The notes beneath the pieces were generated by a model. The model searched no databases, was not told the DNA's origin, and worked only from the letters and a program-made list of their open reading frames with translations. Shown here one piece after another: positions 1 through 11,457 of a stretch of DNA of 64,000 nt (the stretch's first letter is position 1; each line of letters starts with the position of its first letter). Source of the DNA: Warburgia ugandensis (Eukaryota; Streptophyta; Magnoliopsida; Canellales; Canellaceae); assembly GCA_035236585.1 (NCBI GenBank), contig CP141126.1:67309414-67373413 (forward strand), given 5' to 3'. A program made the position numbers and the translations under genes.

Positions 1-491
1 GTATAAGATTTGTAGGACATATTAGAATTTATTGGGAATGCTAGATTTTTTTTAAAAAGGCATAATTGTTTTATAATGTTTATATCATAATTATGATTGA
101 TCATGGAAGTGTTTGCACAAAAATTATGCCAATGTCTTTGCCGTGGTTTTCAAACGGTTGGTTTAGACATGTTCCTATTGAGTCGTTGTACTCACCCCTA
201 CAAAACATTTCAGGTGAAGCGCGAGAGGACTAAGCAGTCGACTAGACCAAATTAAATAAGGAGACTAAGAAGAGAAGTATGGATAAGCAATTAGTTAGAT
301 ATGTTATTTGTTATCTTTCATTTTGAAATAATGAACACTTGATGATGAATGTAATAAGATAAGCGACTTTGATATATTAAATCTGAACATTGATTTGAAT
401 TCAAATTTCTTATTGTTTGGGCTGTGACCAGGGAGATCCTGTAATGGTATATTTATATTCCACTATTATATGTGAAGGTTTTACTGTGACA
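1..491 (+). mobile_element. 3' part of a Ty3/gypsy-type LTR (fragment or solo LTR)
   Basis: No reading frame of note. The segment CTCACCCCTACAAAACATTT near 190-210 resembles the R region of plant chromodomain gypsy LTRs, and a similar block (GCTCACTCCCCTACAATC) occurs near 49229 in a better bounded LTR of this window. The stretch ends in TTTACTGTGACA at 491, which fits an LTR end in CA and matches the TGTGACA end of the LTR at 49675. No primer-binding site is visible right after it, so it is either a solo LTR or the 3' LTR of an element that starts left of the window. Family placement is inference. Confidence 0.45.
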
Positions 492-606
492 CTAGGCTGA
501 AGGGGGAATTGAGAAAAAAATAAATATGCATTATATATATTTCAAATGTTTAAAAAAAAAAAATCCTGCAGGAGAGTTAAATTTTGAAATTTTATTTCAA
601 AAATTC

Positions 607-1782
607 TTTTCCAAAACCCGGGTCGCCACAATTGCTAAGAATCAGTTTGGTTTCATGCCTGGGAGGTCTACCATGGAAGCTATTTTCTTACTAAGACAAT
701 TAGTAGAGAAATATAGGGTGAGGAGGAAAGACCTACATATGGTCTTTATCGATTTAGAGAAAGCTTATGATAGAATCCTTAGAGAGTTAATATGGAGGGT
801 GTTGGGTGGTAAGGGGGTTTCTCAGGGGTATATAGATATAATTAAACATATGTATGAGGGAGCGGTAACAAATGTTAAGACCACTAGTGGCGTGACTGGT
901 GATTTTCTTGTCACTATAGGATTGCACCAAGGATCGGCATTGAGTCCATACCTCTTCACATTAGTTATGGATGAGTTAACAAAACATTTACACAAGGAGA
1001 TTCCCTTGTGCATGCTATTTGTAGATGATATAGTCTTACTTGATGAGACAAGGGAGGGTGTAAACATAAAGTTAGAATTATGGAGAGAAGCATTAGAATC
1101 TAAAGGATTTAAAATTAGCCGAACTAAGACAGAATATATGGAATGTAATTTTAGTAAGGAGAGTAGGACTGGAACACCAGTCAAGATTGGTAACCAAGAA
1201 GTCCCCGTGAAAGACCTCTTTCAGTACTTAGGATCATTGATCCATGAGAGTGGAGAGATTGAGAGGGAGGTTACCCAGAGAATCCAAGCGGGTTGGAACA
1301 AATAGAGATGTGCATCTGGAGTTTTATGTGATCGGCGGGTGCCACTCAAACTAAAAGGAAAGTTCTATAGAATGGCTATAAGGCCGACCATGCTCTATGG
1401 ATCAGAGTGTTGGCTAGTTATGAAACATGATACTCATAGGATGAGCATCGCAGAAATGAGGATGTTGAGAATGAGTGGTAAGACAGGAAAGGACATAATT
1501 AGAAATGAAAATATTAGAGAAAATTTAGGGGTAGCACCAATAGGTAATAAGATGAGGGAGATTAGACTTAGATGGTTTGTGCATGTCCAAAGGAGACCAA
1601 CAAAAGCACCAGCTAGAAGGAGTGAGGCAATACAAGTAGAAGGTTCTAAAAGGGCAAGGGGAAGGCCCAAAAGAACGTGGATAGAAGTGGTGAGGAAAGA
1701 TTTAAAAACTTTGGGATTAAATGAAACCATGGTATTTAATAGAGTGGAATGGAGGAATAAGATTCATGTGGCCGACCCCTAA
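607..1782 (+). pseudogene. RTE LINE reverse transcriptase, C-terminal half with one in-frame stop
   Basis: The frame reads through RT motifs NQFGFMPGRSTMEAIFLLRQ, FIDLEKAYDR (first catalytic Asp present), QGSALSPYLF and MLFVDDIVL (the two Asp of the YxDD box present, with Val where most RTE proteins have Ala), then the C-terminal block with KFYRMAIRPTMLYGSECW and GRPKRTW. The only break is TAG at 1303-1305, where the family has Trp (TGG); the frame continues unchanged afterwards to TAA at 1780. So this half is far better preserved than the LINE at 17818-20950 and probably inserted more recently. Sequence left of about 605 is in frame by chance and belongs to the flank. Not functional without the endonuclease. 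Confidence 0.85.
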
Positions 1783-1796
1783 TTGGGATAAGGTCT

Positions 1797-1797
<1 letters not shown>

Positions 1798-1866
<69 letters not shown>
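1798..1866 (+). repeat. (GAT)23 tail of the RTE LINE
   Basis: Twenty-three perfect GAT units follow the sequence CCTAATTGGGATAAGGTCTT that ends the LINE 3' region. The opposite-strand LINE copy has a shorter equivalent at 17818-17839 next to the same motif, which shows that the microsatellite is part of the element. Such a long perfect tract is likely length-polymorphic. Confidence 0.95.
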
Positions 1867-2864
1867 AGATTTTAAGAAGTGTAGGCCCTAAGGATGGATG
1901 GCTAAGATCTAAGGGATAAAGGATAGTTGAATGGTTGAGATGGAAGAGAAGATGGGAAGTTAATGTACAAGGAATAGAAAGGGAGGCACAACTTTCATAT
2001 GGGAGTGTGGAGGAGTAGAATGGAAAGAAATAAGAAGGAATGGGAAGGAATAAGAAAGAAATAAGCATGAGAAAGAAAGAGAAGAAGTAGGTGAGTAAAG
2101 AAAGAGAAAGGAAAGGGGAAATATGTAGCTTAGGAGAGAAGGAAATGATGGTTGGTGGGATTTATTCAAAATTACAAAGTGGTAGGGGAAGGTGTCTTTT
2201 TCCATGTGGGATTTTGGGGTGGAAATTGGAAGGTGGTAAGTTGAAAAGAAGAGGAAATAACCTAATAAATAGGTAAGGAATAAGTACAAATGAAAATAGA
2301 TAGGAAGAAAAAAGAAAGAAATGAAAGTAGGTGGAAAAACCTAAGGGAATTCAAAATTAGAAAATCTGAATAGCGGGGTGCTTAAGATTCAAATTGATGT
2401 ATGTGGTTTGTTTTCATAAATGCTAAGATGAGATGAACATGCGCTCAAGATGGGTGGTTGAGATCATCTTTCCTTAAGGTTTTGGGTTGACTTTCAACAT
2501 AGGAAAGGGGGCTAGGGTTTTGATATTTCCAATATTTCATTCCTAGTCCTAGATCGTTCTTACCCTTGAATGCCAGGGTAGATCTTCCTTAAGCTTCATT
2601 TTCTCTTCACCATTGAGTGAATTGCCCTAAGATGAGTGGCCTTAATTCCTCACATATTTTCTCATGTTTCATGTCAACCAAGTTGACTTGACTAACTTGC
2701 ATGAGTAAGACATCTAATCATTAGTTGCTCTTCTTCTTTTAGTTGTGTAGGAGAACGAAAATAAGAAAAGATTCTTCATGTAATTCCAAGTCTTCTTTCA
2801 TTTCCAGGAATATTTCATTGTATATGATCCTATTGTATGTGAATTAAACTTCTCTCATAAGCTT
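1867..2864. other. Unassigned sequence, strongly purine-rich on the + strand at about 1935-2340
   Basis: No gene recognised. About 400 bases are dominated by GGAAAGAAAT/AAGAAGGAAT-like runs with few pyrimidines, giving chance open frames on the other strand rich in Ser, Phe and Pro. From about 2400 the composition becomes ordinary. The stretch ends at the CTTAA duplication of the next element. Confidence 0.6.
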
Positions 2865-2869
2865 CTTAA

Positions 2870-5800
2870 TGTGATGACCCGGGTTTTTGAAATACATTTT
2901 ATAATATATTTTTCAAAGGAAGGGCCCTTAAATGGTAAAAAAATTTCGTAAACAATACAATGGAAATTCTTTTCATTTAAATTCATTTGCAACAATACTG
3001 AAGTCTCACTTGAATATACATAATACACATAGCCATTTTGTATAAAATAACATTTCATTGAATACCAGGAACCATCCAGTAGTTCACTCTTACACAACCC
3101 CTATATTATAATTGCAAACCATTGTCCAAATTACATAATCCAAATTTCAAACCTCACCTTACATTAAAACACGCAATATAAAACTCTCTCAAATAAAGAA
3201 AATTACATATCTTCAAGGGCATACCCTATTTGCTTATTTTCTTCAAGTCTTCAAGCTTTACTTCCTTGAGTCTTTTATGATCTTGAGCTTCTAACCCTCC
3301 TTCCCTGTATTTGAGGTATTATAAACATGGAAACATTTACAATACCTCAGTAAGCTATGCTTGGTAGGGGATACAAAAATATACTACTTCATCAATATAA
3401 GAATACCTACCTTAGTCATTATTTCTTCATGTTATCCATTCATGAGTTATCTCATACTCATACATAGATTATATTTATGTAGTATAGATCAAACTAGTTA
3501 ATATAGTGAAGATTGCTCAAAACTTGTTCCTTCCCTTGGCTATACTTCCACTTGGGAATTCTGTATTCAACCAATCCTTATACAAGGATTTCTAAGAACT
3601 TATGTAGTGGCATCTCATTATGCCGTGGCATTACATTATGTCTATAATATGTGCATCATAATGCAAAATATATTAGGACTACTATGTGTCAGTCTCAATC
3701 TGTACAGCACGCCCAGATAACTGCAATCCTCCACTGATACCAACTGTGGAATATCAACTCCATGTTCTCATGGGGTGGACCATGGCTGTCACAGTGGGGC
3801 CTTCCCATTATTGCCCTACCCAAAATTTAGCCTCTCTTTGGGCATGGTATCCGTCATATAAGTTTCAGGAAGTTGGTGCCCAAACCTTCATAACTTCCCT
3901 AGCATAGCATCCCCAGTCTCTATCTCTGTGTAAAACAAAATCACAAGCCTCCACACTTGTATGGAAAATACATTGTACATATCAAACGATGTGTCTGTTT
4001 AAGTAAGGATGAAATATTTTCTATACCCTATTCTTAGGGTTTCCTCAGTCTTCATATCTCATTACTTTCACCTCATTAGACTTGATCATCATATTGGATC
4101 AATTGCATTAGATTATGAGGTTGGATGACTCAGTTTGATCATTTGGTTAGATCACTTTGTTGGATCACATATGTTAGATCACTTAGTTGGATCATATGTT
4201 TTTAGATCACTTGTTTGGATCATGTGTTTTGGATCATGACTATGTTAAGATACTAAGCATACTTATATCACGAAGGTCTATAATTACAGATTAAGATCAT
4301 GTATGTATACACATGAATCCTTAATACATTCTTGTACATCCACCTACCTCAAAGTAATATCATGGCCTTCATTCAAGTGGTATTCACCCCATATTGTCCA
4401 TCTTGATCTTGATTCATAAATCTACCAATCATATGTATCAAGTTATTCTTCTATACAAGTATGTACCCCTATAAGGGATGTCCTAATTCTCCTTGAATCA
4501 GATTTGATCAAGGGTTTGGATTCTCTATCTATGTTCTCCTATATACACATACATAATTTCTACATACGTAATATAATCCTACATTAGTATTCTTATTGTT
4601 TTTGGTTATTCAAGATCCTATGGATCTTGTTTGATCTTCCTTATCTTGATTACTATTTTTATTGGGGTTAGATGATTTACTAACCTTTTATGCTCTTATT
4701 ATTATTTCTCAACCAGTTAATGTTTTACTCGTTGAGGGTAGCTTATTTCATCCTAAGTCTAGACAGCTCTTCTTATGTCAAATTGGCTAAGGCTTACTAG
4801 TTGAATGGTTGAACACAAAGTGGTTACTTCAATCCTCATGTAAGGAGGCGTTTAGACCTCACAAACATCAACGAAAGGTGGGGGCAGAGAGAGGCTCTAT
4901 TAGATAACCCCCTTAACCACTATGTCCATCATTCATTAGCTTGAGCCTAACTCCACCTTCCATAAGGTTCCTATGAGCATTTAACCCTAAGTACTCTTTC
5001 TAATTGATTTTAATTAAATCCATGAACTAAAATGTCATTCATGGAGTTTTATTATTGTCCTAATTTGGACCAAGGACTATTCATTCCGTATATTATCCTA
5101 ATAACTATGGTCCTTACTAATATTAAGTCCATGTCATATATTCCAGGCAAATGTTTTTCCATTCTAATTTCATTTAATTACAATTTTCAATGAATTTTCC
5201 ATTACATAAGCAATAAAGCATAAATAAAAGGCATAAATAAATAATTCTATAATTAAATTTACTAAGCAATGAAAGATAATTACCAAAATGTTTAATAATT
5301 TAATGCAAATCTAACATGATATAAACACCTATCATGATCCAACAGTCTTAATTGATCCTTAATCATTTTTCCTCTGTTTAGGGTTTAGATCCTAATCCTC
5401 CATTTTTCTTTTATATCCAACATTTCTTATTGATGTAATTTCATTGTCAAATCATTGATGTATCTTATCCATTGTTTTGATCTTCCTTGATTATCCGATC
5501 AAGGAGATCTTAAGTTACTTAATCCCTTTTAAGGGCATACATCTTGATCTAGCCCAAATCACTATCCATTCCATAATTCTATGAAATCTTACCTTAATAT
5601 TATCATCAACACATACCCATATAGTCCAATCGTCCTTGATCAACTTGATCAAGGAGATTTCCATCCCTTCTTATGGTTTTTATTACTCTTAAGGCTAGAT
5701 CTCTTAAGATCTGCCTATAAAATTCCATATAACTTACTGATTTAAGTTATTACAATAATATATCATCATCCAATAAGGTTTGATCATCCTAGATGTTGTA

Positions 5801-7911
5801 GATCAAGGACATTAGTACAATTATCTTCTTAATCTTAGAAATTTTAATGAAATAAAAATGGGATTTTAGAATTTCATTATATTTTCCTCATCAATATGAA
5901 ACCAACACAAATTTTTTATCTCAATTTGGAGTCAAACTGAGATCAAAATTGTGTTTTTAAGATTTTAGCCCGTTTTATGGGCTGAATTTCAATCTTACTG
6001 TTTTTGGTTTAGTTAATTGATCTATCTACACATAAATCTTATTATGAATATGATCTTAAGGGTTTTAGGTCCCTCTGAACACAACCATTGGTTCAGATTT
6101 CCATTTTGGGATCATATTGATCATGATCCACTACTGTTACTATTGATTTTACTAAATATATCATTTAAATACAATTTAAAACATAGATATAACAATTTCA
6201 GTGAATTGTAGAAGAGACAAGGAATCCATATCAGGTTTCAGATATAAAATCAGAGCCATATCAAGCTCTGAATTGCAAAAACAAAGTTTCAGTTCAAAAC
6301 TGGAAGGCCCAAATCAGATCTGGGTTATGGGTGAGGGACAACCACTGACCCACGCCCATTACTGCCTATCCCAGGTGGTCGGGCAGAAGTGACTGGCTAT
6401 AGGCGAGACAATCCCAATCTGGACCATTGGATCACCTGGAGCAAGATCTCCTCCGTCCATGACTTTTAGTGGCGTAGATCTCATCTCATGGGGTTTTGGG
6501 GCCCTAGGAATCCATCGAACAGCTCAGAAGTTGCATCTGAGCTGTGGATGGAGGAGATCTCAACCCTTTGTGTCGGATCCGTCATTTCTGACAGATCAAC
6601 AGCTGGGGAGTTCTCTAGGTGGCCGAAAAACATGATCTACCTCCTGAAAATAAAAGGGGAGTGCAAGTGCACCTACCTATCCCAGTCTGAGGGGGAGGAG
6701 TTCACTGGAGAAGGAGAAAACTTGCTAGAGAAGATGGAGAAAACCTAAATGTCGACAAACATATACAAAGAGAAATTTCTCTGTTTTCGTTATCAGAGAA
6801 GGCGGATAACCTTGGGCCTTTTGAACCTTACTACATGCTGAAAATATCCAACGGTGAAAGATCACAGTTTACCAGTCAGATTGGCTGGAATAAAGTGAAA
6901 CTTCATTAGAGACGGTAACTAAGACGTGCTAGAATTTTGTTTTGATTTTTCTAGAGATCCAAGAATTTGATCAGCATGAAGCCAAAGGGATTTTGTACAT
7001 CTCCCTATTCCGAACATATCTAATGCTGGAGATTGTGTTTCAACAGTTGCATTTTGATGCCTAATTGAAATAGGGTTTCTAAGTGAAAACCCAGTCTCAT
7101 CGGGGATGACGCGTCCCTTGACACGCCTAATGTCTCCACTAGGTCTGGAGTGTCTGCTGCGTCCTGGACACGCCCATAGGGTTTAAGAGAGAAGGAGAGA
7201 AAGAAAAGGAAATTGGGGAAGATGGAGGACATTTCTGGAGCTGGGATTTTGGTATAGCCTGGGGAATTTTATGAGGAATTTTATGAACATTTTTTGGGAA
7301 TTTTTCTGAGGGGTATTTATAGGTGTTTTGAGTGTTTTTCATGATGACATGTATTAATTATGTTTATTTCTTTTTATTATTTAATCTTCATTGGATTCCC
7401 ACAACCACCTCCTTCTCCACTTGCTAGTGGTAGTGGTTTGACTCATGATTACACGTCATCTAGCTATTGGATTCCTTTGTGGGTCCCTTGTGGGCCCGAT
7501 GTGGGCTCACATGTGTAAAAAGACCATTTTGCCCCTTATGTATAAAAATTAGGGTTTACTCCTACGAACTCGAAATTGGACGTACTTAGTGGCGTTGGAC
7601 ACGTATTTCCAAGTACATTCTAAATTTTTATGTCTTAGGCCTTGGCTATGGGTAAAATTACCATTTTATCCTTTTGTTCATAAAAATGGAGAAAAATAAA
7701 GATTTTTCATCAGAATTTAGAATGTATCGTACTTACAGTCATTTTGAAGGGTTCGTGGGACATGTTCTTAGTTATGCATGTCTTATGCTTCACTTGTACG
7801 TCTATAAGAAGTATATTTTTGCTAAGCCTAATATTTCAACCTGATTTTTTCCTTGAAATCCTCAATTTCACTATTTATTGAATTTTATTACAAAAAGTTA
7901 GGGGTGTGACA
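2870..7911 (-). repeat. 3' LTR of the chromodomain gypsy element, 5042 bp
   Basis: On the minus strand it begins TGTCACACCCC directly after the polypurine tract and ends at 2870, where the + strand reads TGTGATGACCCGGG just after CTTAA. Its first 1.5 kb on that strand (+ positions about 6330-7911) aligns with 9955-11452; in one stretch of about 180 bases around 7640-7820 I count about a dozen differences. Five kilobases is long for a gypsy LTR but Tekay-type LTRs can reach several kb. It has no coding potential; small frames in it are chance. Short GATCA-rich repeats lie at 4083-4240. Confidence 0.85.
4083..4240 (-). repeat. Degenerate short repeats around TTGGATCA within the LTR
   Basis: About eight spaced copies of TTGGATCA/TTAGATCA-like words, roughly 15-25 bases apart, occur in a row. 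They lie in the middle of the long LTR and have no counterpart in the other, truncated LTR. They may be remains of a tandem repeat. Confidence 0.6.
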
Positions 7912-7926
7912 CTCTACCCCTCTTAC
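7912..7926 (-). other. Polypurine tract next to the 3' LTR
   Basis: The minus strand reads GTAAGAGGGGTAGAG directly before the LTR start TGTCACACC. This purine run primes plus-strand DNA synthesis in gypsy elements and fixes the LTR boundary and orientation here. Confidence 0.85.
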
Positions 7927-7929
7927 AAA

Positions 7930-9954
7930 AATTTCATTCTCGAAATTTCAAATCTACTACTACTCAAAAAAACTAGGATACAACTTCATTTTGTCTTCTA
8001 ATTCCCAAGTAGCCTGCTCGATCGTATGATGTTGCCATAATACCTTGACTAATGGAATAGCTTTGGTCCTTAATTGTTGCTCTTCCCTATCCAAGATTCA
8101 GATTGCCCTATCTTTAAAGGTTAAATCTATATTCAATGTCTCCAATATACTTTGGAGCACATGCATCTCATCTGGAATGTATTTTCGTAACATGGATACA
8201 TGAAATACGTTGTGCACTTCTAAGAGTTGGGGTGGTAGGGCTAATTTGTAAGCCACCAAACCAACCCTTTCTAGAATTTCAAAAGGACCAACATGTCTTG
8301 GATTGAGTTTTCCCTTACTTTTGAACCTCCTCATCCCCTTAACTGGTGAAACCTTCAGAAACACATGGTCACCTGCTTCAAATTCTTGGGTTTAGCATCT
8401 TTTACCTGCGTAGCTCTTCTGACGACTATGAGTGGCCAACAATCTTCTCTTTATTATCCTCACCTTGTTTGTACATTGTTCCACTAATTCTGATTTTATC
8501 AACTTCCATTCTCCCACATCATCCCAAGAAGTTGGTGATCGACACAGCCGTCCATACAAGGCCTCATAAGGTGTCATACCGATACTTGCGTGGAAGCTGT
8601 TATTATATGCGAATTCTATTAGTGGAAGATGCTCATCCCAACTTCCCCTCTAGTCTAGTGCATAGGCCCTTAGCATGTCTTCTAAGGTTTGAATGGTCCT
8701 TTTTGACTAACCATCAATTTGGGGATGAAAGGCTGTACTAAACTTTAGTGATGTCCCCAATGCCTATTGCACGCTCTTCCAACTTCTTGACGTGAACCTT
8801 CCATCTCCGTCTGAGATGATGGACAGTGGGACCCCATGAAGGCTGACTATTTCTTTTACATATAACTGGGCTAGACTGTCGATAGATTTATTTTGTTTCA
8901 TTGGAAGGAAATGTGCCAACTTGGTTAGCCTGTCAACTATTACCTAAATCATATCATGACCTACCCGAGTCCTTGGCAACCCTACGACAAAGCCCATGGT
9001 GATATGTTCCCATTTCCATTTTGGCAATTATGGGGTCTGTAATAATCCAACTGGCTTTTGATGTTCAGCCTTCACTTGCTGGCAAGTTAAGCACTTAGCC
9101 ACACATTCTCCAATATCTCTTTTCATACCCTGAAGTTTATTTTAAATCTTAGTACATTTTTGTTCCTCTAGGGTGTATAGAAAGTTTTGAATGATGGGCC
9201 TCTTGTAGTAGTGCTTTTCTCAAACTTGAGGGAACTACTAGTCTTCCTTGGAACCGAATACCCCCATATGAGTCTCTACTAACCCCTGCCTTTTCACACA
9301 TTGCTTGAATTGCTACATCTCCCTCTTGAGCCTTTAAGATTTGTTCAACAAAAGCTGACTTAATGGTGACATTAGCCAACACTGCCTTTATGTGTCTGCT
9401 TAGTGCATCAGCCACCACATTAGCCTTTCCAGGATGGTATTGAATTACAAAATCACAATCCTTGAGATATTCCATCCACCTCCTTTATCTCATATTCAGA
9501 TCAGCTTGGGTGAAAATATACTTGAGACTCTTGTGATCAATGAATACGTTGAATTTCTCCTCGTACAAGTAATGTTGTCAAAATTTTAAGGCAAACACTA
9601 CTGCCGCCAGTTCTAGGTCGTGTACCGGGTAGTTCATTTCATGCTTCTTTAGTTGTCATGAAGCATAAGCAATGACCTTCCCATTTTTCATTAGTACAAT
9701 TCCTAACCCCTTTCCTGAAGCATCACAGTATATTTCATAACCTACACTCCCTAATGGCAAAGACAATACTGGTGCTGCAGTTACTCACTTCTTTAACTCT
9801 TGAAAACTCCTTTCACATTCATCAGTCCATGCAAATTGTACTCCTTTTCTAGTCAAAGAAGTCAAAGGAAGAGCTAAATGGGAAAATCCTTAGATAAATC
9901 TATGATAATATCCAGCTAACCCCAGAAAGCTCTGTATTTCAGTTACTAAGTTAC
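7930..9954 (-). pseudogene. Gypsy pol remnant: RT C-terminus, RNase H, integrase, chromodomain
   Basis: Reading down the minus strand: the RT end (EIQSFLGLAGYYHRF near 9935), RNase H with YCDAS, DLELAAV and VFIDHKSL carrying its acidic residues, the linker YHPGKANVVADALSR, the integrase zinc-finger start HHSKLSIHPRGT, the core with GFVVGLPRT and DRLTKLAHF, and the C-terminal chromodomain with IPLVKVLWQHHTIEQATWEL, ending at YPSFFE before the polypurine tract. In-frame stops lie at 9656-9658 (TGA for Arg), 9578-9580 (TGA for Trp), 9485-9487 (TAA for Gln) and in the integrase. The catalytic Glu of the integrase (normally GQSERT) is Lys here. The RT active site (YxDD) lies in the deleted part. 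Confidence 0.9.
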
Positions 9955-11452
9955 AGGTGTGGGACGAATGGCAACCCATGCTTGTTACCGCCTATCCTAG
10001 GTGGTCTAGCAGAAGTGACCAACTACAAGCGAGATTGTCCCAGATCTCATCTCCTGGGGTTTTGGGGCCCCAAGAATCCATCCAATGGCTCAGAAGTTGG
10101 ATTTGAGTTGTGGATGGAGGTGATCTCAACCCTTCGTTCTAGATTCATCATTTTCGATGGATCAACGGTTGGGGAGTTCTCCAGGTGGCCAAAAAACATG
10201 ATCTACCTACCAAAAATAAAAGGGGAGTGCAAGTGTACCTACCTGTGCTAGTCTGAGGGGGAGGAGTTCACCGGAGAAGGAAAAAACTTGCCAGAGAAGA
10301 TGGAGAAAACCTAGACGCCAGCAAACATATACAGAGAGAAATTTCTCCATTTACCATACCGGAGAAGGTAGATAACCTTGGGGCTTTTGAACCTTACTAT
10401 GTGCTGAAGATATGCAATGGTGAAAGATCATAGTTTACTGGTCAGATTGGCAAGAATAATGTGAAACTTCCGTCGAAGACGGTAACTAAGATGTGCTGGA
10501 ATTTTGTTTTGATTTTTCTAGAGATCTAAGAATCTAATCAATATGAAACCAAAGGGATTTTGTACATCTACCTTTTCCAAACATATCTAATGGTGGATAT
10601 TGTGTTTCAATGGCTGTGTTTTGATTCCTAATTGAAATAGGGTTTCCAGGAAGAAACCCAGTCTCATTGGGGATGACGTGACCTTGGACGCGCCCGACAT
10701 CTCCACTAGGTCCGTCTATGGATGTGCCCACAGGGTTTAAGGGAGAAGGAGAGAAAGAAAAGGAAGTTGGGGAAGATGGAGGGTGTTTCTAGAGCTAGGA
10801 TTTTGGTATATCTGGGGAATTTTGTGACGAATGTTACAAATTTTTTTGGAAATTTTTTTAAGGGATATTTATAGGTGTTTTGAGTGTTTTTCATGATGAC
10901 ATGTATTAATTATGTTTATTTCTTTTTATTATTTAATCTTCATTGGATTCCCACTACCACCTCCTTATCCACTTACTAGTGGTAGTGGTTTGACTCATGA
11001 TTATATGTGATATGGTCATTGGATTCCTTTGTGTGTCCCTTATGGGCCCCACATGTGTAAAAACACCATTTTGCCCTTTATGTATAAAAATTAGCATTTA
11101 CTCCCATGAACTTGGAATTGGACATACTTAGTGGCATTGGACTCATATTTCAAGTACATTCCAAATTTTTATGTCTTAGGCCTTGGCTATGGGTAAAATT
11201 ACCATTTTACCCTTTTATTCATAAAAATGGAGAAAAATAAGGATTTTTCATCCGAATTCAAAATGTATCGTGCTTACAATCATTTTGAAGGGTTCGTGGG
11301 ACATGTTCTCAGTTATGCATGTCTTATGCTTCACTTGTACCTCTATAAGAAATACATTTTTGCTAAGCCTAATATTCCAGCTTGATTTTTTCCTTGAAAT
11401 CCTCAATTTCACTATTTATTGAATTTTATTATAAAAAGTTACTGGTGTTACA
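9955..11452 (-). repeat. 5' LTR of the chromodomain gypsy element, truncated
   Basis: Matches about 6330-7911 of the other LTR with scattered substitutions and ends TGGTGTTACA at 11452 immediately before the CTTAA duplication. Homology stops at about 9955, where it joins directly to reverse transcriptase code; the remaining 3.4 kb of LTR and the 5' internal region are absent. Which short homology, if any, mediated the deletion is not clear to me. Confidence 0.85.
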
Positions 11453-11457
11453 CTTAA

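Larger units (their letters stand above)
605..1866 (+). mobile_element. RTE-type LINE, 5'-truncated, with (GAT)n tail
   Basis: This non-LTR retrotransposon copy keeps only the reverse transcriptase and C-terminal part of the ORF, followed by a trinucleotide tail rather than poly(A), as is usual for plant RTE elements. Homology starts just before the NQFGFMPGRST motif, so the endonuclease domain and the 5' end are missing, consistent with incomplete target-primed reverse transcription. The second RTE copy at 17818-20950 lies in the opposite orientation and carries the missing endonuclease. I could not find a convincing target-site duplication around it. Confidence 0.88.
2865..11457 (-). mobile_element. 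Ty3/gypsy chromodomain (Tekay/Del-type) retrotransposon with target-site duplication, internally deleted
   Basis: The whole insertion is bounded by CTTAA at 2865-2869 and 11453-11457. Read on the minus strand it runs 5' LTR (11452 down to about 9955, truncated), the C-terminal part of pol (about 9954 to 7930), polypurine tract (7926-7912) and 3' LTR (7911-2870). The LTR runs from TGTCACACCCC to a CATCACA end. The deletion removed the rest of the 5' LTR, the primer-binding site, gag, protease and most of the reverse transcriptase. The chromodomain at the integrase C-terminus places it with chromoviruses of the Tekay/Del clade (established family knowledge). The element cannot move. Confidence 0.9.

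Noticed and set aside
1736..2068. Open frame with a long poly-His stretch on the minus strand
   Set aside because: It is the complement of the LINE (GAT)n tail plus purine-rich flank; there is no conserved domain.
3686..3907. Small open frame inside the gypsy LTR
   Set aside because: The LTR is noncoding, the protein has no motif, and the other LTR lacks the segment.
8346..8741. 131-codon frame on the + strand
   Set aside because: Complement of the gypsy integrase and chromodomain code, which matches the family on the minus strand.
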